A stretch of 64,000 nt of DNA from Panax quinquefolius (Eukaryota > Streptophyta > Magnoliopsida > Apiales > Araliaceae). Below are positions 22,823-33,985 of this stretch, in pieces. Both the position numbers and the translations under genes were made by a program. Positions within the stretch are counted from its first letter, which is position 1. Every line of letters begins with the position of its first letter. The notes below the pieces were generated by a model. That model had not been told where the DNA came from. It did no database searches and was given only the letters and a program-made list of their open reading frames with translations. Where the stretch lies: positions 37,810,464 through 37,874,463 of the forward strand of contig CM035162.1 in assembly GCA_020205615.1 (NCBI GenBank), written 5' to 3'.

Positions 22823-25800
22823 CCCAAAGATATTCATCACTGGGTCATGTTTCATCTAAACACTGCTCATCTTTGACTACGCCCAAAGATATTCATCGAA
22901 TCATTCATCTTTGCACTACACGCCAAAGATATTCAAGAATATCATCATTTAGGGACCGAGGATGATGAAAAATATTTTAAAGAAAACAAATCCAAGAAAC
23001 AAAAGAATAAATATTAAGGATTCAGATTTCAAATATTCCATGTCCAAAAATACCTCATAAATAATCATAAAGGGAGTAAAATTCAAGAATGATCAAAACA
23101 TGGATACAATCAAAGCTAGTATCCATAATAGATATTTAGACGAAAAAAAAATTTAATTTTTCCGTGAATAGTGTTGTATTCGTGAATAAAGGTCAGATAC
23201 GTGAATAAGAATCTCCACACAAAAAGTTCTAAATTTGATAAAAGTTCAAACCAATATTTCGACATAATGATATCAAGAAAATAATATCATTTAAGAAGAA
23301 AATAACATCCTCACGCCTCGTAAAGACAAGATTTCACCGGAATACTAGATATAGTCTTTGAAGGAACTTGCAGACCAGATATAGAACACTCAAAGTATCA
23401 AAATACTCACAAGAATACACTCGATAATATAGAGAGAGAAAGAGAGAGAAAACTTGTGTTTTTGGTGTGATTTTCAATTCTAACCTAAACACCCTATTTA
23501 TAGGAAAATACTTAGAACACCAAAGCAGAAAATTTAATATAATAATAATAATATAAATTTTCCAAATCTTCCTACGCACACCACCAGCTAAATTCAACCA
23601 CTTACACATGTCCCACAAATGAAAAAAATGTTTTTCTTGATTAAAATATTTTAAACTTCAAAAATTAATATTTTGGAATTTCGGAACTTCAATAATTCAT
23701 AATAAATAGCCCTTTTGACAGAAAAATTCGAACCTTATGTGTTTTCCATAGGAAATTCCATTATCTACAACTTTGCAGAAGAAAGTTTTTCCAAATTCCA
23801 AACAGAAATTGACCGAAACCACAAATGGACGATTTTGCAGGCTATAATCAAATTTCAATCAAGAAATGGGGTCCACCGACATGTTTAACATGTTTTAAAC
23901 AATTTTTGTAACAAAAATACTCTTCCTCCACATATACTCATATATCCCACATTTATTGTAAAAATATCACCATTATTATATTATTAAAATAATATTTTAA
24001 ATAAATTATTTTATCGAAAAAAAGATAAAATATTAATTTTCAACAATTGTCATTTTAAAAAAATTTCTCCATCTATATCCACATAAAATCAATATTTTCC
24101 TCATCATATAAATCAATAATTAATTATTCACAAATAATATTACGTAATCACAATATTAACAACCGTGCCGCTCCCAGTGAAAGAGAGGGCTTTCCAATAA
24201 GAATTTTTCCTTATCGCGCGCCCAATTAGGTGACCAAACCTCTCCTGTATGTAACTTTCTAGGCATCGCTAATAATGTATCTAATAATATTATTCAGATA
24301 ATATGAATTATTGCTCGATAATGGAAAATACCGTGTAGTGACAATTATCAAACAACAAGAATATAAAATATCAACGTAGCAATTATCAATCAATAAAAAA
24401 TAAAATATTGAATAAAGAATTACCGTAACAATTATCGAGTAAAGGTCTTCTTACGTAAAATTAATAATTGTGCAATACCGCAGTACATCTTGTGTTTTAA
24501 CCACCGAGTATTTCAACAAGATTAATCTGTAATAACAACACCATTATTTATAAACAACTTATTTTTGTCGCTTTCTTCATCCAATCGCTTTTCAGTTATG
24601 GGGCCCACAATAAGGTGCCATGTCGCATTTAATATTCCCCGACAGTAAGAATATTCCACGACCAAACGAATATTCCACGACAACAATGAATATTTTATAA
24701 CCACTTGCTTATTTGAAATATTTGCACATTTTACCCATAACTAACCACATTAATCAAAACAACCCTTACTATTTTTAAATAATAAATAGAGGAAATTCAA
24801 TTTTATTTATAATAAGTTGGGGTCTTACATATTGCCTCTCATAATTATTCCTTATCAAATTTATTGTGATAGTTTCGTTATGGCGTTCATAGTTGGAACT
24901 CATATTTATACTCTTTAGACTAATGTATCATGTGTAAATTTTATTTTGATATTTGTAGTGATGTACATGTTAATATACATTTTGGAGACTTTGTGTTTTT
25001 GATTCGGTTCAATTTAACATGTACATATTAGAAACCTTTGTGTTAATATTATGTCGCATGTGTTGTGAGATAATATTTTTGTTATAATACCGTAGGGTAT
25101 ACCAAGCTATAACCACCTGTGGGGTACCACAGGCATGTCCTTTGGCACCGAGGCATGACACCTTCCGTGGCGGTGTCATCACCCACGCCGTCTCCCTTTT
25201 GTGTTCAATGGGAGTTGGCCATTTGGTATTTTATTGTGGAGGCGCGTATGGGTCAATTCTAGTTTCGCTACGTTACGATTCTCATGGATTGGTGATGCAT
25301 GTTTGTGCCAAACACAGCTTCCGATTTTACATGCATTGGATTCGCGGTCTAATGTGTATGACTTGCCTGTGTGGCATTATTTGATTTGCATGTGTGACAT
25401 TATTTGACTTGCCTGTGTGGCAAAGTATATTTTTATTTTGTTCTGAGCTCGGTATAAAATAACACCCAACCATTTGATTCAGCCTATTATTTTGTTGTGT
25501 TAGTTTTGTCTGTTTCAGTTCATTTCAGTTCATTTAATTGAGTTAGTTATCTCAGTTCTTTATTTTGTACTCTATATCCGTACTGGGCATTTGGCTCATG
25601 CTTTGTTTTTCCTCCGACAGGTAATCAGGGGGATCAAGGGCAAGTGTGATGAGAGCTCCCTTCTATCCAATGATTTATATATATTTTGTTAGGCTATGAT
25701 ACATTGATCTATTTAGAATTGTAATAATTATTTCAGATTGTGGTTTGAGCCATTGTGACATTTATTATAATTTGTCTTTTGACATTTAATCATTATGAGA

Positions 25801-25890
25801 TTATTTTTTGTGGTTTAGAGCCTTGTTATATATTCATTAGTTTTGTTGTATTTTGAGTAACCTCTCTTTCTATTTCGGAAAGGGGTGTTA

Positions 25891-26257
25891 TATATATATA
25901 TGGAGCGGATCAGGCCGAACTCCCACATTTTAACAAAATGCGGACCTTTTTTTTTAAAACAACTAGAAAAAAAGTTTAATATTTTATGGAACTGGAATTT
26001 TTATATAATACAGTGTTTTGGGTGTGATTTGGATACATATAACAAAACATGTCTGTACAGACTATACAGATTGTAGATACATATTTTGTTATATGTATCT
26101 AAATCATATCCAAAACACTGTATTATATAAAAAATTTAGTTTCATAAAATATTAAACTTTTTTTTAATTGTTTAAAAAAAAAGCAAAAAATAAATAAAAA
26201 ACAATCCATGATTTAAGCCCGTCTCGACTCCGGACAGATCCTTCTTATATATATATA
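25891..26257. mobile_element. MITE-like element with long perfect inverted repeat
   Basis: The arms 25977-26050 and 26078-26155 are inverted copies (AATATTTTATGGAACTG, TATAATACAGTGTTTTGGGT, TACATATAACAAAACAT and their inverses). The outer sequence starts GGAGCGGATCAGGCCGAAC and ends with GGACAGATCCTTC, both close to TA microsatellites. There is no coding capacity. Confidence 0.75.
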
Positions 26258-26900
26258 TATATTCAAATCAAGAGTAAGCAGAGCGTTTTAAAGAACATTA
26301 TATCCTTAAAGAGCTGGACTATATTAAGGGCTCCATGTTTTTTTTCCTTCACTTTCTCTCTCCTCGCGAGTTATGTTTCGACTGAGCTGAGCCCTTGTTC
26401 CTTCTCCAACTTTTCCTTCCCTCAAATAGAAAACTTCCTCCAAATTTTCCATCGACGTAGAAGATTTTAGAGTAATCATGCCTAAAATCTGCATAACAAA
26501 GAGCCCATTTCTCTCTCCTCGCAAGGGAACGAGTTCTGTGTTATGTTATAGCAACTTGGGGTTTCTCCAACTTTTCGTTCCTTCTCCAAATCTGAAGATT
26601 GAGCTAGAAATCTTCAGAGTAATCTACCCCCAATCATCTTCAGAAGATACGCAAAAGGGAGGAGAGAGAAAGGCGTGCCCTAGCTGCGAAATCTCGGATT
26701 TTGGGAGTTCAATTTGGGATTTCTGGGATTTCAATTTGTTACAAAAGAACAACTCAGCTGCTAGGTAAGAGCACTTGATCTCGAAATGAACTAAAAGTAA
26801 TACTAATTAAAAGTAATACAAATTAAGAGATATGGGGTGAGCACGGGTGAGTAAGATAAGGGGTATGCACTTGATCCGGACCGTATATATATATATATAT
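26258..26900. repeat. Repeat between TA microsatellites, with captured-looking sequence
   Basis: Its right end, GCACTTGATCCGGACCG next to (TA)n, is the inverse type of the left end of the preceding MITE. Inside are two imperfect direct repeats of about 160 bp starting TCTCTCTCCTCGC at about 26353 and 26511, each with TCCAACTTTTC and TTCAGAGTAATC or TTTAGAGTAATC. A 96-codon open frame (26478-26768) has no recognisable domain. The pyrimidine-rich text resembles a plant 5' UTR and may be captured host sequence. Confidence 0.45.
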
Positions 26901-26934
26901 ATTATAAATTTGTCAGTTAATAATAGTCTAGAAC

Positions 26935-27301
26935 TTTTTGTAACAATTGTTCTTCACATAAGCTTGATCAACACGTTGTAGATGAACAAAGACGGGGTTT
27001 CGATGATGTAATCAAAGATTTTCTGGGCGTAACGTAAATTTCCTTGAGATGGGTCTGCGCATACGACCATGAGCTTTTTGAGAACATCGTCTTTTTGGTG
27101 AATACAAATTTTGAAAAGCTGAGTTTGAATTTGTTTCAGTTCTATCATGAATTTGCAGTTCTTGAGGAGTTGAATACACGTTTTGGAGATGAGCCTTGCC
27201 AAACGCCAAACGAGGAGAGGCAGTTGAGAAGTGATGTAGTGAATTTTGTAGGAAATGGTGGGAAGATATGGATTTGTTGATGATGAGGAATACAAGTTTC
27301 C
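26935..27301 (-). pseudogene. Duplicated 5' fragment of a PPR gene
   Basis: This is a copy of the first ~113 codons of the PPR gene at 37613-39610, with similarity running from 27301 back to 26935. It encodes on the minus strand an open 113-residue stretch including TCIQLLKNCKFMIELKQIQT and YAQKIFDYIIETPSLFIYNV. It ends where the first PPR repeats would begin, so it can only be a fragment. Unlike the full-length copy, its frame is continuous across the region where that copy has a 25-base deletion. Confidence 0.85.
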
Positions 27302-27733
27302 GTTTTTTAGAATTGTTTTTTTTGTCCCTTATTAAATATTTTCAACTAAACATTTTTTAATATTATCTCAAGTATCAAATAAAATTTTGGTTTTCTCATT
27401 ATTTTTTGTCTAATAAATAACATTTTTTTTCAATACAAGGATAATATAAACAATTAATATTATATTAAATATTATACAACTATTTCTTAATACTTGTGCA
27501 TAACTAATCAAGTAAATTAAACCACTTGTTGCCTGTTGTAGAAAAGGAGAAAGGTTGAACTCCCACTCAAAAGTAGAAAAAAGATTACTCATATTGCAAG
27601 ATGCATACATCTTCATTTTCTATTTTAGAACACTAGATACTGGTAATCTCATCAGATCATAAAATAAGGACCTAAAAAAGGTCAGTTCATAGCAATCAAG
27701 TAAATATTTCAAAATTTAATCCTTTTCATGCCC
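27302..27733. other. AT-rich spacer and probable 3' flank of the cystathionine beta-lyase fragment
   Basis: There is no gene here. 27634-27696 (GATACTGG...CAGATCATAAAATAAGGA) is about three-quarters identical to 37201-37262, near the 3' side of the PPR gene, a hint of older duplication. Confidence 0.35.
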
Positions 27734-30081
27734 CTACACAGGCCCAGTACTCAGAGCATGGTCTAGATCAGCAATCAAGTCATTCACATCCTCAATTCTG
27801 ATTTCTGACAGAGATACGAACAAGATCCTCGGCTAGACCTCTAGCCCTCTCGTACTGCAACTGGTATGGATGCGTGGGACATAAAGCAGGGCGTGCTTAT
27901 GACTGACTTCACACTCCCTGAAAATTGAAGACGATCACATTATCCAATGAACATTCAAAATTAAGGAGATGAAATTTTATGCTTTTATATTATTTTCTAA
28001 ACCAGAGAATGAACTAACAACTATGGTGAACATATGCACTCGAATAGGAAGAATACCAAAACTGATGGTTATGCTGAAATACTTGGTGGTCTTAGTTATG
28101 TGCTTAGAGAGTGACAATGATCCTGTAAGGAAATTGAGCACGGATCCTGCCCCCGTTGCCTGTAAGAAGCATATAAATACAATAAAGAAGAGGAAGTGGG
28201 TGGACAATGGTGGTGTGAATAAATTTCAGTTGGTATTAAATAATATGATCTGAAAGTTGTACCTGAGAATAGTGTAAAGAGCGCCCAGGATGGTTAGGAA
28301 GGCCTGCATAATTAACCTTCGTCACCTGGGGATGGGAAGAGAGAAACTCTGCGATCTTTTGTGCATTCTCCTGCCAAAATATGCCACAGCATTCATTCTA
28401 ATATGTTGATCATTACAGGGAAGCACATTCCAAATAGACCTTCAAACAACAATCCCTATAACATAACTGACATTATAATCAAATTCAGAAACATCAATAA
28501 GCATTGACTGTTGGAAAAGACGCGACATAGATAAACAAACATATACTCCATCCATCCCAAATTGTGAGTCCAACTTTCATTTTCTAAAACCCATAAAATG
28601 AGAGTTCGCTTTCAAATTATGTACAGAATCTCATAACATTGAGCAAGTTCGAATCTAGCCAGCTAAGCACCTTTGATTTTGCTTTACAGTACAAAGCGAT
28701 TTCCCGAGTTAAGTTTAAAGTCAAATTTTCCTACGAAACCATACTTTTAAACCTTCAATAGCAATTGCTGCTACGGGAGACGCGATGAATTCGAACATCT
28801 ACTCAATAAAACTACACTTTAGTATAGAAACTCATGCTATTAAGTTTTACTATTGACCATTCATTATGTTGAATTCAAATTTTTCTATAAAACTAAAGTG
28901 AACTCTTATTTTTGAGACAAAGGAAGTCAGGAAACACACACACACAGAGAGAGAGATAGACAGGTTATAATAATTGCAGTGGACCCTCTACCATGGAACC
29001 ACATTTTGACAGAGGCATCTCAACCCAACTCAAATCAATGACCAAGATCTTTTACTTAGATATTACAACCAAAAGCTGTCATTTAACTTACAAATAGCAG
29101 TCATTACCCTAAAGAAAATTGGAAGTGACAAGGAGTGAGAGCATTACTATTTCGTTGTTGTTTCTGGTGACTCTGGCAGCTCTCACTCATTATCAACATG
29201 GTAATGCAGCTACAGTACCATCAGTATATTTGGCGGTGTCTGTGGTAGACTTTTGGGTTAGCCAGGGCTCGCCTTAAAATATCAGACTAGGTGTCGCCAT
29301 GATGGCTATGGCTGGTCTAGTTGTGGCTGCCACTCGCATTACTCTTGTAAAGAATTGAAAAAATAACTTATTAAGTCCTGCACTCCTGATTGAGATGGTT
29401 TGAGTGAATCGCTTCTCTTGGACACACATTGTGACGTGTTGGACTCTAATGCAAAGGACCAGAGATTCTCCCATTCCCTAGGGAATGGAAAGGATCCTCT
29501 CCCTACTTTAATATGGCAGAATATGCAACTGAGTAAGGAGAGCTCAATTGACTACATATTCATCAAATGACGATGGAGAAGTTGGACGGAAATGAGTTAC
29601 ATATAATGTGTCCTATGTTCTTAAATCCTAGTACAAGGATTCCAACAATCTATTATAACATAACCAAAAATATGTGGGGTCTGTTGATGGTGCACTTCAC
29701 CTAAAATAATTTGTACCGTAACAAGCTATTGCGCTGAAGGATACCTTGATGATTGCCCAAGATTGTCAATGTTATGGGTTCTAGTGAACAATAAAAATGT
29801 TGGGTTTTAAATATAGTGGAAAAGGAGAAAAATTGAAGAACCAGGTGCATACTTGAAGAGGATATCAATGTAATTATACCATTTATTTATTTATTATAAG
29901 TAGTACACTACTTATTTATTAGAACTTAGAAGCCTGAAAGGTCACATCAGGGCAGAATAGCACCTATTGCTTCTCAACATGCAAGGCCATTGTCTTAATG
30001 CCTCGTAAACAGATCCAACAGTCAAATGGCGCTAATCCAGATCCTTCTGTATTTTGTAGGAAATCCAAGTCCTTCACCAAC
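27734..30081 (-). pseudogene. Cystathionine beta-lyase 3' exons, disabled fragment
   Basis: Four exons on the minus strand with proper AG/GT borders encode the C-terminal part of plastid cystathionine beta-lyase, the PLP enzyme that converts cystathionine to homocysteine in methionine synthesis. They are 29964-30081 (QNTEGSGLAPFDCWICLRG), 28263-28370 (ENAQKIAEFLSSHPQV), 28057-28159 ([18 protein letters not shown]) and 27734-27917 (SVKSVISTPCFMSHASIPVA, later IEDVNDLIADLDHAL and stop). Exon phases agree. The catalytic lysine and all N-terminal exons are absent. The last codon of the first exon is TAG where CAG is expected, and the last exon has an extra G after VRE and a short duplication before IEDV, both breaking the frame. 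It is therefore a truncated pseudogene. A MITE sits in the first intron. Confidence 0.88.
28548..28929. mobile_element. Mariner/Stowaway-like MITE in an intron
   Basis: The left end ACTCCATCCATCCCAAATTG followed by TGAGTCCAAC is matched in inverse by the right end GTGAACTCTTATTTTTGAGA then CAAAGGAAGT. The size, about 380 bp without coding capacity, fits this MITE class. It lies in the intron between the first two visible cystathionine beta-lyase exons. Confidence 0.7.
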
Positions 30082-30670
30082 CTGCTATATATTAAAGAGC
30101 AATATGATTCCACAAAGAAAAATTATATGCAAAAACTAAATCATGCCATCACAGATGCAAAAATTTTACATTCCTACTTCAAGCAATAGGGATCAGTGTT
30201 CAAGGCTAGGATCTATGTAATATGAATAGTTAGTCACAAGACCACAAGCGCTTCTCACTCAAGCAGACTCTTCTATGGATTAGTGGGAAGGCGCAGGATA
30301 AGAGAAGATTCGTCTATCTAAGTTCTTGACGAGCCAAGATCTTTGATTAGGCAAGAGCAAAGTTTCAACTTCAATCCATTTCTGAGCGGAGAAAGGTTAT
30401 GCGGTGGTGTTCATTTGCGATTCTTTGCCTGGGGCCGGAGATGGAAAGAAAGATGAATAGTTCGGTTGGCCTTGGCCGGAGATGGAGACACTGGTGGGTA
30501 GGTAGAGAATACCTATAGACAACTTGAGAAAAATAACAATAAGAACCATAACAATAATAAGGCAAAAAGGGAGGTGAGGGACACCTCACGTTCTTGCGTG
30601 AGATATCGGTGTCGTTTTGTGTAATTGAATACACTCCCTCCCGTGTTGAGTATAAAAGGGTATTTTGTAA
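30082..30670. other. Spacer between the lyase fragment and an LTR remnant
   Basis: No further lyase exon is recognisable upstream of 30081, so homology stops here. The open frames on the minus strand have no known domain. Confidence 0.35.
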
Positions 30671-32760
30671 CTGTAGAAAGAAAGTAGAAAGAGAGAAATT
30701 GATGTAGGAAGACTCCAATATCTACATTTCTGTGTTATGTAATTTTCATAAAACAAGTAGCTATATTTATACATAAATGCTAGCCTAACTCTAGAAAGAA
30801 AAAGAGGGAAATGTGAAATGTTTAAGCGTAAAGCATGTTATGCTACTAACATCACAAACATCTGCATGTTATGGGTGCTGAGCCATTAACATCGGCTAAC
30901 ACTCCCCCTCAAGTTGGTGTATAGATGTCTCGCATACCCAACTTGAAACACAATGGATGAAACAACATAGCAAAGCAAAACAACAGCATAGTAAAGAAGT
31001 GCGTGAAGAATTGCAATGGCTAAAAAAAAAACAAGTAAACAAGCACAACATGGCGTCGACGACAAGTAGGTCAAGGCAGTTGTAAGTAACAAACAGAGCA
31101 AACAAAGGCACCCACAATAAGCATCCCGAAACTGAAGAGCACTGGCATCTGCATGAAGAAGAAAGCATGAAAGCACAGACCGAGAAAGAGACAAAGAGCG
31201 GAAGATGCGAAGAAGCGTACGACGCCGACAAACAACCGAGGCAAACCAACAACAGAATGGGCAACAGCACGGTCACAAATACCAGCTTTGAAACTTCCAC
31301 AAATTGAGCAATAAAGTGGGTGGTGGGTGGAAGCTGTAGCTTGTGAGTAAAACAGCCCATGTGGCGTGGACTAAGCAACAAAGTAGCTGACATTTTCTGG
31401 AAAATAGCAAATGAGTTGCTAACTAAAGTCCAACAATCAGCCACAACATGAACTAACAATCAGCCACAAGGAAGTGGGGAGATGTGCAGACATCAACAAC
31501 AATTAGCCCACGTATACAACCCTAAGAGGCTGGTCGGGGCCAGTGTGCATTTCATGAAACCCAAATTAGACAAAGATGGGGACTCTCAATGGAGCAGCAG
31601 AATAGTAGCAGCTATCGGCCAGCACATGAGAAACAACAGGGCACGTGAAGAGGGTGGAACACATGGAAGCCGAAAAACCAACCAAAATGGTAGAAAGCCG
31701 AGCCATCCCATATCAAATGAATCCAACAACATAGTTATATCCAACTAAAGCCATAGAACCAACCATAAGAGTAATCCATACCAGCAAAACAGAGCAGCAG
31801 CTCCAAACAAGGAAGACTACTTGAAACACAAGGAATCAATCACACGAGAGAGTGGAGCTAAAGAGTATTTGGAAGAGTGCAAACTAGCATGACGGGAAAT
31901 CCCATGTTGGAAGAAACATTAACAATGAGTGTTGGAAGGACATCAATAAGGGATATAACCTGAGAGCATAAAACTCCCCCTCAAATGCAACTTTAGTTAA
32001 AGGGCATTAAAGTGCATTTGGAAGAGACTGCCCCTCAAAGAAGCGTCGGATCAACAAGGGATATCATGTTGAGTAACCAACTCTTCTAAATACTCTAACA
32101 ATCATCTCCCTCTCACGTGTAACCCGGTGTATTGAGGGTTGGACGTGAACCTGATGAATAAGAAGATCCACACCATATAGGAAAGCCTAGAATAATTCTA
32201 GTAAACCACGGGCAACTATTGGCCCAATTGATAAATGGTACTAGTTAAGAATTGGATAAGTTTGACCCTTAAGGAATGGACTACAAGTGGGTAGGAATGA
32301 AGGCTTAGATGAATGTTTATTAGGCCCCAAGTGGGCAGAGTCAAACCAACAATAATTGTGGCTGCCAAAACAGCATAACAAGGGCAACCTCATTCCAATA
32401 ACATTAGCATGGGTCAAAGAAGTGCGACCCGACCAAAGAAAGGAAGAAGCATAAAGCACAACAAAGGAGAAGGGCAACAGGGAAGCATCAGCCCAACCCA
32501 GGCAATGGCAACAACAACAGCTGCACCAGAAAACAACTTAAGCAGCTAAAGCACGAAGTAGCAAGGGAAGGAAACCAGCAGTCAACATGAGCCATCAGAA
32601 ACTAGTAGAGGCAGACGAACAGATAAGGCCATAAGACAGGAGTGACAAGGTCTAAACAAGGAGCACAAAAGGAGAATCAACAGCCCAAAGGCTGACGAGC
32701 AGCAGCAAATAGCAAGCCAAACACCGAACAGAAGAAGCCATAAGGCACGAGGCCATGTAT
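30671..32760 (-). mobile_element. Small LTR-retrotransposon remnant (copia-like ends), non-coding
   Basis: A 231-bp segment, 30671-30901, reads on the minus strand from TGTTAGCCGATG to TTTCTACA, with ATGTATAAATATAG as a TATA box (about 30763-30776). Just outside its start lies the polypurine tract ACTTGAGGGGGAG (30902-30914), as at the 3' LTR of Ty1/copia elements. The interior (30902-32760) is CA-rich, with no polyprotein. A second CTCCCCCTCAA at about 31974 and a CATCTCCCTCTCACGTG stretch at 32104 suggest mixed or rearranged elements. The opposite LTR was not found. Confidence 0.5.
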
Positions 32761-33985
32761 CATGTATTTTTAACTTAATTATTTTGTGAGCTCTTAAGTA
32801 TTTTTAGTTTAGTTTGATGCATTTTAATGTTTTTATGCAGGAATAGAAGATGCAATCTTGAACGGAGAAAGAACAATAAATGGTGTTTATTTAGCTTAAT
32901 TATGATGCTAAAGGTGTGAGGCAAGGCTTGGAGCAAGGATGAAGGCTTGACAGACCGACGGACATAGAAACACAAGAAAATTCATGAGAAATCGGTGAAA
33001 TGGAACATTGACTGAAGAACAGAGATAAAGCTGCTTTTAATATGCTACACTTTCAATTGCTTTAAATGATTTAACCATAACAAAATAGACACATAATATA
33101 TATCAAGGTCCAATAAGGTTATGCAAACCTTGGGCGCATACTGAGAGGCAGAAAGACAAACAGACATTAGTCGCCCGCAAACCTCGGGCACATTCATAGG
33201 GTTAAGGGCTCGCCACTATTATCAAGCTTCTTCAGTTCCACTAGAAATCCTTCAATTTCTGACCAAAACTCTTCGGAGTTCGGGCACAGATGGGGAATTG
33301 CAAAGACAATGATGTTCTATTTTTATAATTAGGTCTCATATTGGGTCAGCAAAGAAGAGAAATGGGTCTGTGAATAAAGAGGGGTAATGCGAATTAAAGT
33401 GAAGGTGAGAGAGAGAGCACAAAGAAAAAGACGGGGGGAGAGAGAGAACTGAAAAAGCAACAACCTGGTTGCGGCTATGGTCCAAGCAACAGCAGCCAGC
33501 CTCTTTTGATGAGTAAGTGGTTGTGGCCCGTCACATTAGAAGGACATTAGAAGGACGGCGGTGCCGAACCGCGACAAAATTTGATGGAGAAAATGTGCGA
33601 TCGAGGACTGTTATTTGCACGCTTTTGGGTTCAATTGAGATGAAGAACTAAAATTAGTTTTTGAGGAGAGCTTCGCCCAATTCTGATGAACATTAGACTC
33701 ACCCCCCCTTTTTTTGTTAGGTTGTAAAATGGCCTTGTAAATTGGGATAAAGTACCATATTTTGTTTTTCTCTGAATTTGCCAGATTTGTCCACCTTACC
33801 ATTGCGATGTCATTAATAATTTAACGACCTGGACATTTTCATTTTTTGGAAGAAAAAAAGAACAGTTCTTGACTGGTAAAAGCCTCATTCAATGATGCTA
33901 TTTGCTAGGTTTAGAATATCTTTAGGATTGGAATCAAAATATAAAAAGAAATTCAATAAAGAGGCAAGTACAGCAAGATAAGAAC
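32761..33985. other. Unassigned sequence with one exon-like segment
   Basis: This is mostly intron-like or repeat sequence. On the minus strand, 33194-33316 follows an AG acceptor and encodes 40 residues ending in TGA (for example IPHLCPNSEEFWSEIEGFL), with gene-like composition. I do not recognise it. BSL phosphatase-domain exons, which would be expected here after the kelch exons, are absent. Confidence 0.3.

Larger units (their letters stand above)
14069..24829 (-). mobile_element. Family B solo LTR, interrupted by a family D element
   Basis: The ends are TGTGACACCCCC at 14069 and GGGGTCTTACA ending at 24829. They are flanked by the perfect 5-bp direct repeat TATTG at 14064-14068 and 24830-24834, which shows that a single retroviral-type insertion made both ends. 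The LTR body is 14069-14634 plus 22823-24829, about 2.57 kb, the same family and inverse orientation as the plus-strand LTR at 58575-61390. A TATA box read on the minus strand lies at 23495-23502, followed by CCTAAACACC and the conserved GATTTTCAATTCTAACC leader. No internal region remains. Confidence 0.88.
13750..25890 (+). mobile_element. Family A LTR remnant (plus orientation), split by a nested insertion
   Basis: 13950-14068 matches the reverse complement of 5450-5600 (GGAATATA...TTTTGGGTATTACATTGCTTAATC), and 24830-25890 continues the same family (CCTCTCATAATT...GGTATACCAAGCTATAACC...GGGGTGTTA), matching the reverse complement of 4421-5480. The join is uninterrupted once 14069-24829 and one TATTG copy are removed. 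The left outer part is shortened compared with the 2.0-kb LTR at 4419-6420. The right end stops at GGGGTGTTA beside a TA microsatellite, so the last bases of the LTR are missing. No internal domain is attached, so this is a truncated solo LTR. Confidence 0.8.

Noticed and set aside
26478..26768. 96-codon open frame ending in a possible splice donor
   Set aside because: There is no recognisable domain, it lies within duplicated pyrimidine-rich repeat sequence, and there is no supporting downstream exon.
30896..31459. 187-codon open frame on the minus strand rich in Leu, Cys and Ser
   Set aside because: It overlaps the purine tract and CA-rich interior of an LTR-element remnant; there is no domain, and the composition follows from the repeat.
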